DNA of 52,243 nt from an uncultured beta proteobacterium (GCA_903927295.1 CAIYMN010000393.1:1-52243); one strand, 5' to 3'. Shown: positions 1-9,332, numbered from the stretch's first letter. Numbers and translations are program-made. Notes: generated by a model not told the origin, from the letters alone.

Positions 1-419
1 TGAAAGAACTCGTGCGTCAGTTGGCTGTCAAAAGTGCCAATCATGCCGCTCTTGAATGGCAGATTCATGACCAGCCCCGGGCGACCAGAAAAATCAATGA
101 CGGCACGGGACAAGGCTTCGTCCAGCGGCACATAGGCGTGGCCATAGCGGCGAATTCCCTTTTTGTCGCCGGCTGCCCGGTGCACGGCCTGCCCCAAGGC
201 AATGCCGACATCTTCCACAGTATGGTGACCGTCGACATGCAGATCGCCAACGGCCTGGATTTCCAGGTCCAGCATGGCGTGACGGGCAATCTGATCGAGC
301 ATGTGGTCAAAGAACCCAATCCCGGTATGCAAGTTGGACTGACCAGTGCCGTCAAGATTGACTTTGACCGTGATATGGGTCTCGGCGGTTTTGCGTTCGA
401 CTTCAGCAGTGCGATTCAT
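1..419 (-). CDS. hisB: Imidazoleglycerol-phosphate dehydratase, 3' end outside the window
   Basis: Only the N-terminal 139 codons are present; the gene runs off the left edge. The product dehydrates imidazole glycerol phosphate to imidazole acetol phosphate, the sixth step of histidine synthesis, in the cytoplasm. The reading frame begins at the ATG at 417-419 and shows the family's N-terminal [12 protein letters not shown] segment and the metal-binding [13 protein letters not shown] motif (around residues 64-76), followed by [19 protein letters not shown]. It is the monofunctional type, since no HAD phosphatase domain precedes it. The ATG overlaps the hisC stop in an ATGA junction, so it is translationally coupled to hisC. 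Identification is firm; the C-terminus cannot be assessed. Confidence 0.95.
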   Translation of the reverse strand, partial: MNRTAEVERKTAETHITVKVNLDGTGQSNLHTGIGFFDHMLDQIARHAMLDLEIQAVGDLHVDGHHTVEDVGIALGQAVHRAAGDKKGIRRYGHAYVPLDEALSRAVIDFSGRPGLVMNLPFKSGMIGTFDSQLTHEFF

Positions 420-1507
420 GGTTGGAGTGATTCCTTCAGGGCGGTGAGCATTTTCGCATTTTCGTCCGCAGTACCCACCGTGATGCGCAGGCAGTTGTGC
501 AGCAGCGCATGCAGATTCGATACATTCTTGATCAGGACCTTGCGCGAGCGCATTCTCTCGAATGTCTTTTGTGCATCTGCCACGCGGATCAAAATCATGT
601 TGGCTTCGCTCTTGAAGGCCGCAACGCCAGACATCGCAACAAGCGCTTGCATCAGCACATCACGCTGGACACACAAGTCGATCGCCTGTGCCGCGAAAAC
701 CTCACCGTGCTCCAGCGCAAAGAGTGCGCACTCGCAATTCAGCGCACTGATGTTGTAGGGTGGTCGTACCTTGTCAATCTCGTCAATCAGGGCTTTGGGA
801 CCCATCAGATAGCCAAGCCGCACGCCTGCCAATCCAAATTTCGAAAGCGTGCGCAGCAGCAGCACATGGCCATGACGCGTGATCCGGTCAATGTAGCTCC
901 TGCTGGAGAACGGTTGATAGGCTTCATCGAGCACGACCAGTCCGCCATGCTGGCCGGCGGCCTGGATGATGTTCTCCATCACCGTGGCATCCCACAGATT
1001 GGCTGTCGGGTTGTTCGGATAAGCCAGGTAGGTGATGGCCGGCCGGTAACGGGCAATCGCCTCCAGCATGGCGGCTTCATCGAGTTCAAAGTCCCTGCTC
1101 AACGGCACGCCGTGAAACGCCAAGCCTTGCAGTTGGGCGCTCATGGCGTACATCACAAAGCCCGGCAGTGGCGCCAGGATACTGGCGCCCGCAACGTCAC
1201 AGGCCAACGCCAATAAACTGATGAGTTCATCCGAGCCATTGCCGAGCATGACTTCAAAACCTTCCGGCATGCCAGCGTAACTCGCCAGTGCCCGGCGCAA
1301 CTCGTTGTTGCGGCCCGCCGGATAGCGATTGAGTTCCAGCGCGCCCAAACGCCGTCCCAGCATCTCCTGCAAATCCAGCGGCAGCCGATGCGGGTTTTCC
1401 ATGGCATCGAGTTTGACCATGCCTTCGGACTCCTGAATGGCGTAGGCGTGCATCGACTGGATGTCCTGACGGATGCGTAACAGGGCCTGAGGATTGACAG
1501 TTGTCAC
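416..1507 (-). CDS. hisC: Histidinol-phosphate aminotransferase
   Basis: A 363-residue class II PLP-dependent aminotransferase that converts imidazole acetol phosphate plus glutamate to histidinol phosphate and 2-oxoglutarate. The Schiff-base lysine is K223 in [14 protein letters not shown], and the upstream [11 protein letters not shown] and [10 protein letters not shown] segments are the usual PLP-phosphate and pyridine-contact motifs. Length is normal. The start is a GTG at 1505-1507, chosen because it overlaps the hisD stop (GTGA) and because the following sequence aligns with the family start. It sits between hisD and hisB, the usual Burkholderiales order. Basis: motifs seen directly, function from the family. 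Confidence 0.95.
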   Translation of the reverse strand: MTTVNPQALLRIRQDIQSMHAYAIQESEGMVKLDAMENPHRLPLDLQEMLGRRLGALELNRYPAGRNNELRRALASYAGMPEGFEVMLGNGSDELISLLALACDVAGASILAPLPGFVMYAMSAQLQGLAFHGVPLSRDFELDEAAMLEAIARYRPAITYLAYPNNPTANLWDATVMENIIQAAGQHGGLVVLDEAYQPFSSRSYIDRITRHGHVLLLRTLSKFGLAGVRLGYLMGPKALIDEIDKVRPPYNISALNCECALFALEHGEVFAAQAIDLCVQRDVLMQALVAMSGVAAFKSEANMILIRVADAQKTFERMRSRKVLIKNVSNLHALLHNCLRITVGTADENAKMLTALKESLQP

Positions 1508-2841
1508 TTGGCCCCCCTCATCGGCGGCACCTGATTCAGGCGAAATTCGGCAGCCCTGGCATGCGCCTGCAAGCCTTCACCATACGCCAGTTCGGCAGCG
1601 ACCAAGCCCAGAGTCTGGGCACCCGCTTGGCTCACTTCAATCAGACTGGAGCGTTTCTGGAAATCGTAGACACCCAGCGGTGAGGAAAAACGCGCCGTGC
1701 CGCTGGTCGGCAGCACATGGTTCGGTCCAGCACAGTAGTCCCCCAGCGATTCGCTGGTGTAGGCACCAAGGAAAATGGCGCCAGCGTGCTTCAGGAGCGG
1801 CTCCCAGCGATGCGGCTCAAGGCTGCTGACTTCCAGATGTTCGGGTGCGACCCGGTTGCTGATCTGGCAGGCTTCTTCCATGCTGCGCGTGAGGATCAAG
1901 GCGCCGCGGTCGTTCAGCGACCTGGTAATGATGGCGCGTCGCGGCATGGCAGGCAGCAGGCGGTTAATCGACAACTGCACCTGTTCGATGTAAGCGCCAT
2001 CCGGACACAGCAGAATGCTCTGTGCCAATTCGTCATGTTCAGCCTGACTGAAGAGGTCCATGGCAACCCAGTCAGGCGACGTGCTGCCGTCGGCCAGCAC
2101 CAGTATTTCGCTCGGCCCCGCGATCATGTCGATGCCGACCGTGCCAAAAACACGGCGTTTGGCAGCGGCCACGTAAGCATTGCCGGGGCCGGTGATCTTG
2201 TCAACTTTCGCAATGGTTTGTGTGCCGTAGGCGAGCGCGGCCACAGCCTGGGCGCCGCCGACGGTAAAGGCGCGGTTCACCCCGGCCACATAGGCCGCTG
2301 CCAGCACCAGCGCATTCTTCTCACCGTGCGGGGTCGGAACCACCATGATGATCTCGGCAACACCGGCAACGTGCGCAGGAATGGCATTCATCAGGACAGA
2401 GGACGGATACGCGGCCTTGCCACCAGGCACATAAATCCCGACGCGATCAAGCGCCGTCACTTTTTGACCAAGCAAGCTACCGTCTTCATCCCGGTAACTC
2501 CAACTCTGCCCGCTAGCCTGCAACTGCGCCTCGTGGTAGCTTCTCACGCGACGGGCCGCTGCCAGCAAGGCCTCCCGCTGAACTATTGGCAATGCATCAA
2601 ACGCGGCCTTGAGTTCGGCTTGCGTCAGTTCCAACTCGGTCATCGTCAAAGCATGGAGCGCGTCGAACCGCGCCGTATATTCAAGTAGCGCCATATCGCC
2701 ACGCAGCTCAACATCGGCCAATATATCGGCCACTCGATCCTCGATTTCTGCATCCGCCTGCGCGGACCAGTGCAGACGTGCCGTGAACTCGGCCTCAAAG
2801 TCGGTGCTGGTGGTCGCCAGTCGGACTGGAGAAGCGATCAC
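1504..2841 (-). CDS. hisD: Histidinol dehydrogenase
   Basis: A 445-residue zinc-dependent NAD enzyme that oxidises L-histidinol in two steps to histidine, the end of the pathway. Recognisable blocks are [20 protein letters not shown] (around residue 130), [40 protein letters not shown] with the family's conserved metal and substrate residues, [10 protein letters not shown] and VAPEHLE near the C-terminus. Full length. The start is GTG at 2839-2841 inside a GTGA overlap with hisG. The C-terminal end also overlaps hisC by four bases, so the gene sits in a chain of coupled his cistrons. Confidence 0.96.
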   Translation of the reverse strand: MIASPVRLATTSTDFEAEFTARLHWSAQADAEIEDRVADILADVELRGDMALLEYTARFDALHALTMTELELTQAELKAAFDALPIVQREALLAAARRVRSYHEAQLQASGQSWSYRDEDGSLLGQKVTALDRVGIYVPGGKAAYPSSVLMNAIPAHVAGVAEIIMVVPTPHGEKNALVLAAAYVAGVNRAFTVGGAQAVAALAYGTQTIAKVDKITGPGNAYVAAAKRRVFGTVGIDMIAGPSEILVLADGSTSPDWVAMDLFSQAEHDELAQSILLCPDGAYIEQVQLSINRLLPAMPRRAIITRSLNDRGALILTRSMEEACQISNRVAPEHLEVSSLEPHRWEPLLKHAGAIFLGAYTSESLGDYCAGPNHVLPTSGTARFSSPLGVYDFQKRSSLIEVSQAGAQTLGLVAAELAYGEGLQAHARAAEFRLNQVPPMRGAK

Positions 2842-3482
2842 GACTCTTTTCCTATCGCCGAAGCAAACGCTTCGATGATCCTGCGAATGGGCGCCTGTTT
2901 GAGTTTGAGCGCAGCCTGGTTTACCACGAGCCGGGAACTGATATCCATGATGTGCTCAACCTCGACCAGATGGTTCGCCTTGAGTGTATTGCCGGTAGAG
3001 ACCAGATCCACAATGGCATCGGCCAGACCAACCAGCGGCGCGAGTTCCATGCTGCCGTAGAGCTTGATCAAATCCACGTGCACCCCCTTGGTGGCAAAAA
3101 ACTCACGTGCAATGGCGACGTATTTGGTCGCCACTTTCAGGCGCGATCCTTGTCTCACGGCCGACGCGTAGTCAAAATCTGCACGCACGGCCACACTGAT
3201 GCGGCACCTGGCAATCTGCAGGTCCAGCGGCTGGTAAAGGCCTTCGCTGCCATGCTCCAGCAGAGTGTCCTTGCCAGTGATACCCAGATCGGCGCCACCA
3301 TACTGCACATAGGTCGGCACATCGGTAGCCCGCACGACCAGCACGCGCACGTCGGCCTGGTTCGTGGCGAGAATCAGCTTGCGCGACTTTTCCGGATCTT
3401 CCAGCACCTCTATGCCGGCCGACCGAAGCAGCGGCAGAGTCTCTTCAAAAATCCGTCCCTTCGACAACGCCAGCGTAATCAT
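2838..3482 (-). CDS. hisG: ATP phosphoribosyltransferase, short form
   Basis: Catalyses the committed step of histidine synthesis, joining ATP and PRPP. At 214 residues this is the short form, which lacks the C-terminal regulatory domain and in known species works with the accessory subunit HisZ; no hisZ lies in this window. Family blocks seen are [19 protein letters not shown] at the start, [15 protein letters not shown] and the PRPP-binding region near [20 protein letters not shown] longer reading from ATG 3500 is possible, but the ATG at 3482 overlaps the upstream bolA-type stop as ATGA, matching every other junction in this operon, and it matches the usual HisG N-terminus. Confidence 0.93.
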   Translation of the reverse strand: MITLALSKGRIFEETLPLLRSAGIEVLEDPEKSRKLILATNQADVRVLVVRATDVPTYVQYGGADLGITGKDTLLEHGSEGLYQPLDLQIARCRISVAVRADFDYASAVRQGSRLKVATKYVAIAREFFATKGVHVDLIKLYGSMELAPLVGLADAIVDLVSTGNTLKANHLVEVEHIMDISSRLVVNQAALKLKQAPIRRIIEAFASAIGKES

Positions 3483-3721
3483 TTGGGCAGCACGGCCCAT
3501 TCGGCCGGTGTATAGGCTTTGATTGACAGAGCATGGACTTCGTCAGTTCTCATTTTTTCACCCAAGGTGGCATAGACCATCTGGTGCCGCTGTATCGCGC
3601 GTTTACCTTCGAACGCAGCCGACACAATCGTGGTGAACCAGTGGCGGCCATCTCCCTGGAGCGTAATGTGCTCGCACAGAAGACTGGCGGCTATCATGTC
3701 CCTGATCTGGTCTGCAGTCAT
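3479..3721 (-). CDS. ibaG: BolA-family protein, IbaG type
   Basis: An 80-residue BolA-family protein. These small cytoplasmic proteins partner monothiol glutaredoxins and bind or relay Fe-S clusters. The sequence shows the class II KH-like layout, with the conserved [19 protein letters not shown] stretch and the histidine in [12 protein letters not shown]. Its place just downstream of the mla genes matches ibaG (yrbA) in E. coli, where it lies between mlaB and murA. Here the next gene is hisG, overlapping by four bases, with no murA between. The gap to the upstream ABC permease is 23 bases. Family assignment is firm; the specific partner is inferred. Confidence 0.88.
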   Translation of the reverse strand: MTADQIRDMIAASLLCEHITLQGDGRHWFTTIVSAAFEGKRAIQRHQMVYATLGEKMRTDEVHALSIKAYTPAEWAVLPK

Positions 3722-3744
3722 ATCGTCAATCCAATAAGTTATGC

Positions 3745-4500
3745 CTAAACGCGAATTTTGTAACCGACGCGCAACAAAGTCACCGCCACGATGCTAACAA
3801 GTGCCAGCGCCGTAGCCACCACGCTCAGACTCAACCAGGGCGACACATCGCTGGCACCGAAAAATCCATAACGAAAGCCATCAATCATGTAGAAGAACGG
3901 GTTCAGATGACTGACCTTCTGCCAGAACGGCGGCAGGGAATGAATGGAATAAAAAACGCCGCTCAGGAAAGTCATCGGCATCACGACAAAATTCTGAAAA
4001 GCCGCCAGCTGATCGAATTTTTCGGCCCACAAGCCGGCAATCAGTCCGAGTGTCCCCATCAGGCCAGCACCCAGCACAGCAAACGTCACAATCCATATCG
4101 GTGTGGCAAAGCCGACATCTGTGAAAAATGCCGAGACGGCAAACACGCCCACGCCAACCACCAATCCCCGGATGACAGCTGCTCCCACATAAGCCACAAA
4201 CCAATTCATGTAAGACAGCGGCGTAAGCATCAGAAAGACCAGATTACCCATTACCTTGCTCATGATCAAGGATGAAGAGCTGTTGGCAAACGAATTTTGC
4301 AACAGGCTCATCATCGCCAGACCGGGAACCAGGAACGCACTGTAGCTTACACGGTCGTACACCTTGACGTGTGCCTCCAGCGCATGGCCAAAAATCAGCA
4401 AGTACAGCATTGCTGTCAGCACAGGGCCGGCAATCGTCTGGAATGCCACTTTCCAGAAGCGCAAAACTTCCTTGTACAAAAGCGTCTGCCAACCAGTCAA
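3745..4500 (-). CDS. ABC-2 type transporter permease
   Basis: A 251-residue integral membrane subunit of an ABC-2 exporter with about six hydrophobic helices (near residues 20-40, 58-78, 100-125, 138-165, 172-195 and 222-245). It pairs with the ATPase encoded immediately upstream. It resembles the YadH-like permeases found beside mla/ttg2 genes in Burkholderiales; the substrate is unknown, and an envelope lipid or drug is only a guess. The start appears to be TTG at 4498-4500, overlapping the ATPase stop as TTGA. No ATG exists near the expected N-terminus (TGWQTLLYKEVLRFWKV follows at once). The unusual start coincides with a repeat sequence at the end of the ATPase gene. Confidence 0.88.
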   Translation of the reverse strand: MTGWQTLLYKEVLRFWKVAFQTIAGPVLTAMLYLLIFGHALEAHVKVYDRVSYSAFLVPGLAMMSLLQNSFANSSSSLIMSKVMGNLVFLMLTPLSYMNWFVAYVGAAVIRGLVVGVGVFAVSAFFTDVGFATPIWIVTFAVLGAGLMGTLGLIAGLWAEKFDQLAAFQNFVVMPMTFLSGVFYSIHSLPPFWQKVSHLNPFFYMIDGFRYGFFGASDVSPWLSLSVVATALALVSIVAVTLLRVGYKIRV

Positions 4501-5510
4501 GATGTGGCCCCCGCGCTTGTCGCTTCGCGTACTGCGCCGCTCCCCAAGGGGACCTCGGCGACTTGGGGCGACCCAGCGTCGCTCAAGGCACCCTCAGAGG
4601 AACCTTTCATGACGGCAAGAAAGACATCTTCCAGATCGGCTTTGCGGATTTCGACGTCCTGCGCCACCAACCCAGCCTCTCGCACTGCAGCGAGATAGCG
4701 CTCAATTTCGAGCGCGTCATGCGCAGGAAACTGCACGATGCGCCCCGTGATTCGAGCCTGATCTGCCAGCGCCCTGGGCAGTTCATTGTCCACTTTGAAA
4801 CGCAACACGTTGCTCGACGCCGTCTTCAATAGTTCACTGGTGTGGTCGAGCGCTACAATGCGCCCCGCCTTGAGCATGGCGATGCGCCCACACAGCGCTT
4901 CAGCCTCTTCCAGATAATGCGTTGTCAGCAGGACCGTATGGCCCTCTTTATTGAGTCTGGCAATAAATTGCCACAGCGTCTGGCGCAGTTCCACGTCAAC
5001 ACCCGCGGTCGGCTCATCCAGAACAATCACCGGTGGCTTGTGCACCAACGCCTGCGCTACCAGCACACGACGCTTCATGCCGCCGGAGAGTTGGCGCAAA
5101 TTTGCGTCGGCCTTTTCAGTCAGCCCCAGACTATCTAGCAGTTCGTCGATCCAGGCCTCATTGTTCCTGATGCCAAAATAGCCTGACTGGAAGCGCAAAG
5201 CCTCGCGCACGTTGAAAAATGGGTCAAAAACCAGTTCCTGCGGAACGACGCCCAGGCTGCGACGCGCCTGCGCGTAATTCAGCAACACGTCATGACCCAA
5301 CACTGACACGCGGCCGGCACTGGCACGCGACAAACCCGCCAGGATGCTGATCATGGTGGTCTTGCCGGCCCCATTTGGCCCCAGCAAGCCAAAAAACTCA
5401 CCCTCTTCAATGTTCAGACTGACCCGGTCCAGCGCCAGAAACGTACTACCCTTGACGCCGCGTGGTGCCGGGTAGGACTTGGAGATGGCTTGAAAGGCAA
5501 TCGCGGACAT
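4497..5510 (-). CDS. ABC transporter ATP-binding protein with repeat-derived tail
   Basis: A 337-residue cytoplasmic ATPase of the ABC-2 exporter (DrrA/CcmA-like). Walker A is GPNGAGKTT (residues 44-52), the signature is LRQLSGGMKRRV, Walker B is PPVIVLDEPTAGVD, and the switch histidine lies in LLTTHYLEEAE. The conserved family end is around residue 303 (DLEDVFLAVMKG). The last 34 residues are rich in Ser, Gly, Ala and Glu and are encoded by a GC-rich repeat-like stretch at about 4515-4590, so they are probably not functional sequence. The gene follows mlaB by 9 bases and overlaps the permease by four. ATPase identity is certain; substrate unknown. Confidence 0.92.
   Translation of the reverse strand: MSAIAFQAISKSYPAPRGVKGSTFLALDRVSLNIEEGEFFGLLGPNGAGKTTMISILAGLSRASAGRVSVLGHDVLLNYAQARRSLGVVPQELVFDPFFNVREALRFQSGYFGIRNNEAWIDELLDSLGLTEKADANLRQLSGGMKRRVLVAQALVHKPPVIVLDEPTAGVDVELRQTLWQFIARLNKEGHTVLLTTHYLEEAEALCGRIAMLKAGRIVALDHTSELLKTASSNVLRFKVDNELPRALADQARITGRIVQFPAHDALEIERYLAAVREAGLVAQDVEIRKADLEDVFLAVMKGSSEGALSDAGSPQVAEVPLGSGAVREATSAGATS
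4515..4580. repeat. GC-rich palindromic repeat at the 3' end of the ABC ATPase gene
   Basis: The stretch contains the perfect short palindrome TCCCCAAGGGGA (4541-4552), followed by a second half with CTTGGGGCGACC. It looks like the dispersed GC-rich intergenic repeat I know from Comamonadaceae genomes (CGCTTCGCGTA...CCCCAAGGGG...). Here it is translated as the C-terminal tail of the ATPase and reaches to within about 15 bases of the permease start. Repeat family membership is from memory of similar genomes and was not checked by a search; the palindrome is seen directly. Confidence 0.6.
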
Positions 5511-5519
5511 GTCAGACCA

Positions 5520-5789
5520 CTAGTCTGCAGGTAGCAGGTCCGCTATGCCATACAACGCAGCCAAATCGTGCAATCGGACCGGCATGCCGCGAATCGAAAA
5601 ATGCTTGCCCACGGCAAGACTTTCCCGTCTGAATTCAAGCAGTACGGCCAGCGCCGCTGAATCAAAGCGGATCAAGCTGCTCGCATCAAGCACCACCTGC
5701 GTCTGGCTGTGTGTACGCAAGCCCTGCAACAACAGCGCCAGACAGGCGGTTGCCTGGGAATGCGTAAGTTCATTAGGCAATACCAACAA
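5520..5789 (-). CDS. mlaB: MlaB-like STAS domain protein
   Basis: An 89-residue STAS-domain protein, the cytoplasmic regulatory subunit that binds the MlaF ATPase in the phospholipid-transport complex. The STAS core is visible as QVVLDASSLIRFDSAALAVLLEFRRES, with the conserved serine in FDSAALA that in many STAS proteins is a phosphorylation or contact site. The likely start is TTG at 5787-5789: a good Shine-Dalgarno (AAGGGG) lies 6 bases upstream, overlapping the end of mlaC, and no ATG is available. It follows mlaC with a 3-base gap. STAS identity is clear; the mlaB name rests on its position. Confidence 0.85.
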   Translation of the reverse strand: MLVLPNELTHSQATACLALLLQGLRTHSQTQVVLDASSLIRFDSAALAVLLEFRRESLAVGKHFSIRGMPVRLHDLAALYGIADLLPAD

Positions 5790-5792
5790 TAT

Positions 5793-6431
5793 TCACCCCT
5801 TCTTGGCATTCGCCTTGTTGCGATCTGTCAGAGTGCCTATCAAACCATCGATGCCTTTGACATTGATTTGCTGCGCAAAATCACTGCGATAGGTTTCCAC
5901 CAGCCAGGCCCCCAGCACATTGAGGTTATAGATCTTCCAGCCTGCACCTTCTCCTGGCGTGCGTTCAAGGCGGTAATCGAGTTGGATCGCATCCCCGCGA
6001 CCTTTCACCTCGGTCCGCACTACGACTTCCTTGTCCTCCGGCGCCGCCCGCAGAGGCTTGACAAAAATGCTCTGATCGCTGACCTGCGTCAGCGCTCCAG
6101 CGTAGGTTCGCACCAGCAAGATCTTGAATTCTTCCTGCAGACGTTTTTGCTGCTCAGCGCTCGCTTGACGCCAGGCGGGGCCTACCGCCGCTGCCGTCAT
6201 GCGCTGAAAATTGACGTTGGGCATGATCTTGCCATCGACGAGCGCCACAATCCGCGCCACATCGCCGGCCTGAATCGCCTTGTCAGAGCGGATGCTGTCC
6301 AGCACCTCCGTCGAAAGGCGTTTGATCAAGCCATCGGCTGTCTCATCGGCCGCACTTGCCGGAAAAGTCAGCAGACCTGACAGGCTGATGACAAGAATTC
6401 CCAGCAGGCGGCTCAACATTCGTGTTCTCAT
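5793..6431 (-). CDS. mlaC: MlaC-family periplasmic phospholipid-binding protein
   Basis: About 212 residues with a cleavable signal peptide (MRTRMLSRLLGILVISL... to about FPASAA, residues 1-25). MlaC shuttles phospholipid through the periplasm between the outer-membrane MlaA and the inner-membrane MlaFEDB complex. Family features include the VDGKIMPNVNFQRMTAAAVG segment and the C-terminal WKIYNLNVLGAWLVETYRSDF block. The frame is open far upstream into mlaA, so the start must be chosen. The ATG at 6431 has AGAAAG 7 bases before it; ATG 6437 is in frame but too close to that site. It lies 16 bases after the mlaA stop. Confidence 0.92.
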   Translation of the reverse strand: MRTRMLSRLLGILVISLSGLLTFPASAADETADGLIKRLSTEVLDSIRSDKAIQAGDVARIVALVDGKIMPNVNFQRMTAAAVGPAWRQASAEQQKRLQEEFKILLVRTYAGALTQVSDQSIFVKPLRAAPEDKEVVVRTEVKGRGDAIQLDYRLERTPGEGAGWKIYNLNVLGAWLVETYRSDFAQQINVKGIDGLIGTLTDRNKANAKKG

Positions 6432-6447
6432 GGTCATACTTTCTGGG

Positions 6448-7197
6448 CTAACGAGAGTCAGTATTGTCATCTTCTGGCGGATTGCCATCAAAGATGACGC
6501 TGCGCCGACGCTGAAGAAACGCTTCGCGAACAAAAGTGTAGGGATCCAGCGCAGCTTCCTCCAGCATCGTGCCGGCCTTGAGCAAGTCAGAGCGCTCATC
6601 AACAAGTCTGAGCACCGCAGCCGTATTGCGCGTCGGAATATGCGAGACGTTGCCAACCAGATCACCCTTCCAGTCGACTGGTAGCGCGACGGCATCGCGC
6701 AAGGTCGAAGAACCGAACAAGGGAAGAACCAGATAGGGGCCGCTGCCAAAACCCCAGTAACCCAAGGTATGGCCAAAATCCTTCGTGTGCTTTTCAATGT
6801 CCATCTCGGAGGCTACATCAAAGACGCCGCCCCAACCCAGAAAAGTATTGACAGCAACACGGTGCAAGCTGTCGATGGCCGCCTGGCCTTTGAACTGCAG
6901 AACATTGTTTACAAAGGACCAGGCATCCTGCAGATTGCCGAAAAAGTTGCCCACGCCTTGCCGCACGCGAACCGGCGTTACGTCGCGGTAGGTGCTGGCC
7001 ACGGGCTTCAGAACCGCCGTATCGACTGCACTGTTGAAACCATAGACACCACGGTTCAATGGCTCCAGCGGATCGCGCCGATCGACATTGGGACCTGTGG
7101 CACAACCGGCAAGAACCATGCTCAGAAGCAAGCCCATCCCAAGCGTGAGCAGGCGCCCCATCCGCGGAACGATTGATCGCAATGGCTGACCCGTCAT
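6448..7197 (-). CDS. mlaA: MlaA (VacJ) outer-membrane lipoprotein
   Basis: A 249-residue lipoprotein of the VacJ family. It sits in the outer membrane and removes phospholipids from its outer leaflet. A hydrophobic signal ends in the lipobox LAGC with C32. The family signature RDPLEPLNRGVYGFN follows at about residues 42-56, then FLGWGGVFDVASEM and GHTLGYWGFGSGPYLVLPLFGSSTLRD. In E. coli mlaA is unlinked from mlaFEDCB; here it lies inside the operon between mlaD and mlaC, a layout seen in betaproteobacteria. The start overlaps the mlaD stop (ATGA). A second in-frame ATG (residue 13) would also give a signal peptide. Confidence 0.95.
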   Translation of the reverse strand: MTGQPLRSIVPRMGRLLTLGMGLLLSMVLAGCATGPNVDRRDPLEPLNRGVYGFNSAVDTAVLKPVASTYRDVTPVRVRQGVGNFFGNLQDAWSFVNNVLQFKGQAAIDSLHRVAVNTFLGWGGVFDVASEMDIEKHTKDFGHTLGYWGFGSGPYLVLPLFGSSTLRDAVALPVDWKGDLVGNVSHIPTRNTAAVLRLVDERSDLLKAGTMLEEAALDPYTFVREAFLQRRRSVIFDGNPPEDDNTDSR

Positions 7198-7682
7198 TTG
7201 TTTCCTTTGCTGGCGTCGGCACTGCCACCTTCGGCAGCCTTGCTGTAGAGGAATTTACCTATCAGACTTTCAAGGACCATCGCCGACTGCGTGCTTGATA
7301 TCGTGTCTCCCGCGACCAGCGTCTTTTCGTCGGCACCGGGTTCGATACCCAGGTACTGTTCACCCAGCAAGCCGCTGGTGAGGATCTTCAATGAACTGTC
7401 TTTCGGAAACGCATACCTGCTCTCCATCGCCAAAGTAACGCGAGCCTGGAAGGATTTGTCGTCAAAGACAATCCTTTCAACCCTGCCGACCACGACGCCC
7501 GCGCTGCGAACAGCCGCTTTCGGCTTGAGTCCGCCGACATTGTCAAACTTGGCAGTGACGTTATAGCTGGTCTGAAAACTAAGGGTCAACAGGTTGGCCG
7601 ACTGCAAAGCCAGGAACAGGATGGCGACGGCGCCAATCAGCACAAAGAGGCCAACCCACACGTCATTTTTTGAACGCTGCAT
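7194..7682 (-). CDS. mlaD: MlaD, MCE-domain subunit
   Basis: A 162-residue single-pass inner-membrane protein with a periplasmic MCE domain. In the characterised complex six copies form a ring on the MlaFEDB transporter that channels phospholipid. One membrane helix lies at about residues 8-28 (VWVGLFVLIGAVAILFLAL), followed by the MCE core SYNVTAKFDNVGGLKPKAAV, VRSAGVVVGRVERI and LKILTSGLLGEQYLGIEPG. The ATG at 7682 has AAGGAAG four bases upstream; the TTG one codon earlier is less likely. It lies 41 bases after mlaE and overlaps mlaA by four. Confidence 0.94.
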   Translation of the reverse strand: MQRSKNDVWVGLFVLIGAVAILFLALQSANLLTLSFQTSYNVTAKFDNVGGLKPKAAVRSAGVVVGRVERIVFDDKSFQARVTLAMESRYAFPKDSSLKILTSGLLGEQYLGIEPGADEKTLVAGDTISSTQSAMVLESLIGKFLYSKAAEGGSADASKGNK

Positions 7683-7723
7683 CAAACTTCCTTCAAATCA
7701 GTTAGTGACAGAACTGACGATAT

Positions 7724-8506
7724 TCATATGGTAAACATCAGGGCGGTCAGGACGAAATCCATACCCAGCACGGACAAGGATGCAACCACCACCGTGCGGG
7801 TCGTTGCACTGGCCACACCTTCAGGCGTCGGTTGAGCATTGAAACCCTGCAGCAGTGCTACAAAAGTCACTGTGAAGCCAAAGACAATGCTCTTGATGAC
7901 GCCATTTCCGACATCTTGCCAGACATCGACACCGCCTTGAATCTGACTCCAGAACGAGCCTGCATCAACACCAATCATGAGCACGCCAACAACCCAGCCG
8001 CCAATGATACCCATGGCGCTGAAGACAGCTGCCAATAGCGGCATGGCAATGACACCGGCCCAAAAACGCGGTGCCAGAACACGTTGCACGGGATCCACCG
8101 CCATCATCTCCATGACGCTGATTTGCTCGCCCGCCTTCATCAGGCCAATCTCGGCGGTAAGCGACGTGCCCGCGCGCCCGGCAAACAGCAAGGCCGTAAC
8201 CACCGGCCCGAGTTCCCTTACCAGACTGAGTGTCACGAGCAATCCAAGTGCTTCCGACGACCCATAACGTTGCAAGGTGTAATAACCCTGCAGGCCAAAA
8301 ACAAAACCAACAAACAGGCCGGAGACAGCAATGATCGCCAGGGAATAGTTTCCAAGGAAATGAATCTGGTCGCGAATCAAGCCAAAACGCCTGAGACTGC
8401 CACCGAGCGTCCTGAGCAGTCGAAGGAACAGGCGCGCGCCCAAACCAAGGTCAGCCAGTTTGCCGCGCACGGCGAAACCGGCATCACGCGGCTTGTACCA
8501 ACTCAT
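7724..8506 (-). CDS. mlaE: MlaE permease
   Basis: A 260-residue inner-membrane permease of the phospholipid transporter. The MlaE family segments [62 protein letters not shown] and [17 protein letters not shown] are all present, with about five hydrophobic helices. Length is as usual. The start ATG overlaps the mlaF stop in ATGA (8503-8506), so ATPase and permease are made together. It works with MlaF, MlaD and MlaB from the same operon. Confidence 0.95.
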   Translation of the reverse strand: MSWYKPRDAGFAVRGKLADLGLGARLFLRLLRTLGGSLRRFGLIRDQIHFLGNYSLAIIAVSGLFVGFVFGLQGYYTLQRYGSSEALGLLVTLSLVRELGPVVTALLFAGRAGTSLTAEIGLMKAGEQISVMEMMAVDPVQRVLAPRFWAGVIAMPLLAAVFSAMGIIGGWVVGVLMIGVDAGSFWSQIQGGVDVWQDVGNGVIKSIVFGFTVTFVALLQGFNAQPTPEGVASATTRTVVVASLSVLGMDFVLTALMFTI

Positions 8507-9330
8507 GACCCGACCCCCACGCCAAAATCCTGCTCAATCACAGGCCCCGGGTAATGAAAACGAACCGGGCCGTCAATTTCGGCATTGACATATTGGTGAA
8601 CCAGGGGATCAGTGCTGTGGAGCACGTCGTCAGGTGTGCCCTGGGTAGCCACTTTGCCGTTGGCCAGAATAATCACATGATCGGCAATGGCCAAAGTCTG
8701 CTCCAGTTCGTGTGAGACAAAGATACTGGTCAATCCCATGGAATCGTTAAGCTGGCGTATCAGACGAGCCGCTGTGCCAAGAGAAATCGGATCGAGGCCT
8801 GAGAACGGTTCGTCGTACATCACGAGTTCAGGGTCCAGGGCAATCGCCCGCGCCAGCGCGATGCGTCGCGCCATACCACCGGAAACCTCGCCCGGCATCA
8901 TGTCTCGTGAGCCACGCAAGCCCACTGCATTGAGTTTCATCAAGACAATATCCCGGATCAATGACTCTGGCAAATCAGTGTGTTCACGAAGCGGAAAGGC
9001 GACATTTTCAAACACAGACAAGTCCGCAAACAAGGCGCCAAACTGAAACAACATACCCATGCGGCGACGCGCGGCATAGAGTTGGTCCTGATCCATGCAC
9101 GTGACATTCTGGCCATCAAACAAAAGTTCACCCGACTGTGCCCTGTTTTGGCCACCAATCAGGCGCAATATCGTCGTCTTGCCACCACCCGAGGCACCCA
9201 TCAACGCAGTCACCTTGCCACGCGGCACGGTCAGGCAAACGTCGTCCAGAACGATGCGCTCACCATAACCAAAAGTCAGGTGACGCAATTCAACCAGAGA
9301 TGCAGACGTAGCGGGCATGAGCAACAACAA
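8503..9330 (-). CDS. mlaF: MlaF ATPase of the phospholipid transporter
   Basis: The ATP-binding subunit of the Mla complex. Walker A is GASGGGKTT (residues 45-53), the signature is [19 protein letters not shown], Walker B is [15 protein letters not shown], and the switch histidine is in [11 protein letters not shown]. It is 275 residues from TTG 9330, or 271 from the ATG at 9318, which I consider at least as likely; neither has a strong ribosome site. It opens the mla-his gene chain, 43 bases after gltD, so it may be transcribed from the gltBD promoter, from its own promoter, or both. Confidence 0.94.
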   Translation of the reverse strand: MLLLMPATSASLVELRHLTFGYGERIVLDDVCLTVPRGKVTALMGASGGGKTTILRLIGGQNRAQSGELLFDGQNVTCMDQDQLYAARRRMGMLFQFGALFADLSVFENVAFPLREHTDLPESLIRDIVLMKLNAVGLRGSRDMMPGEVSGGMARRIALARAIALDPELVMYDEPFSGLDPISLGTAARLIRQLNDSMGLTSIFVSHELEQTLAIADHVIILANGKVATQGTPDDVLHSTDPLVHQYVNAEIDGPVRFHYPGPVIEQDFGVGVGS

Positions 9331-9332
9331 TA

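Noticed and set aside
12-758. Long plus-strand open frame across hisB/hisC
   Set aside because: It lies antisense to hisB and hisC, whose motifs are clear, and its product has no recognisable features.
1717-2688. 323-codon plus-strand open frame
   Set aside because: Antisense shadow of hisD with His- and Arg-rich composition typical of such frames.
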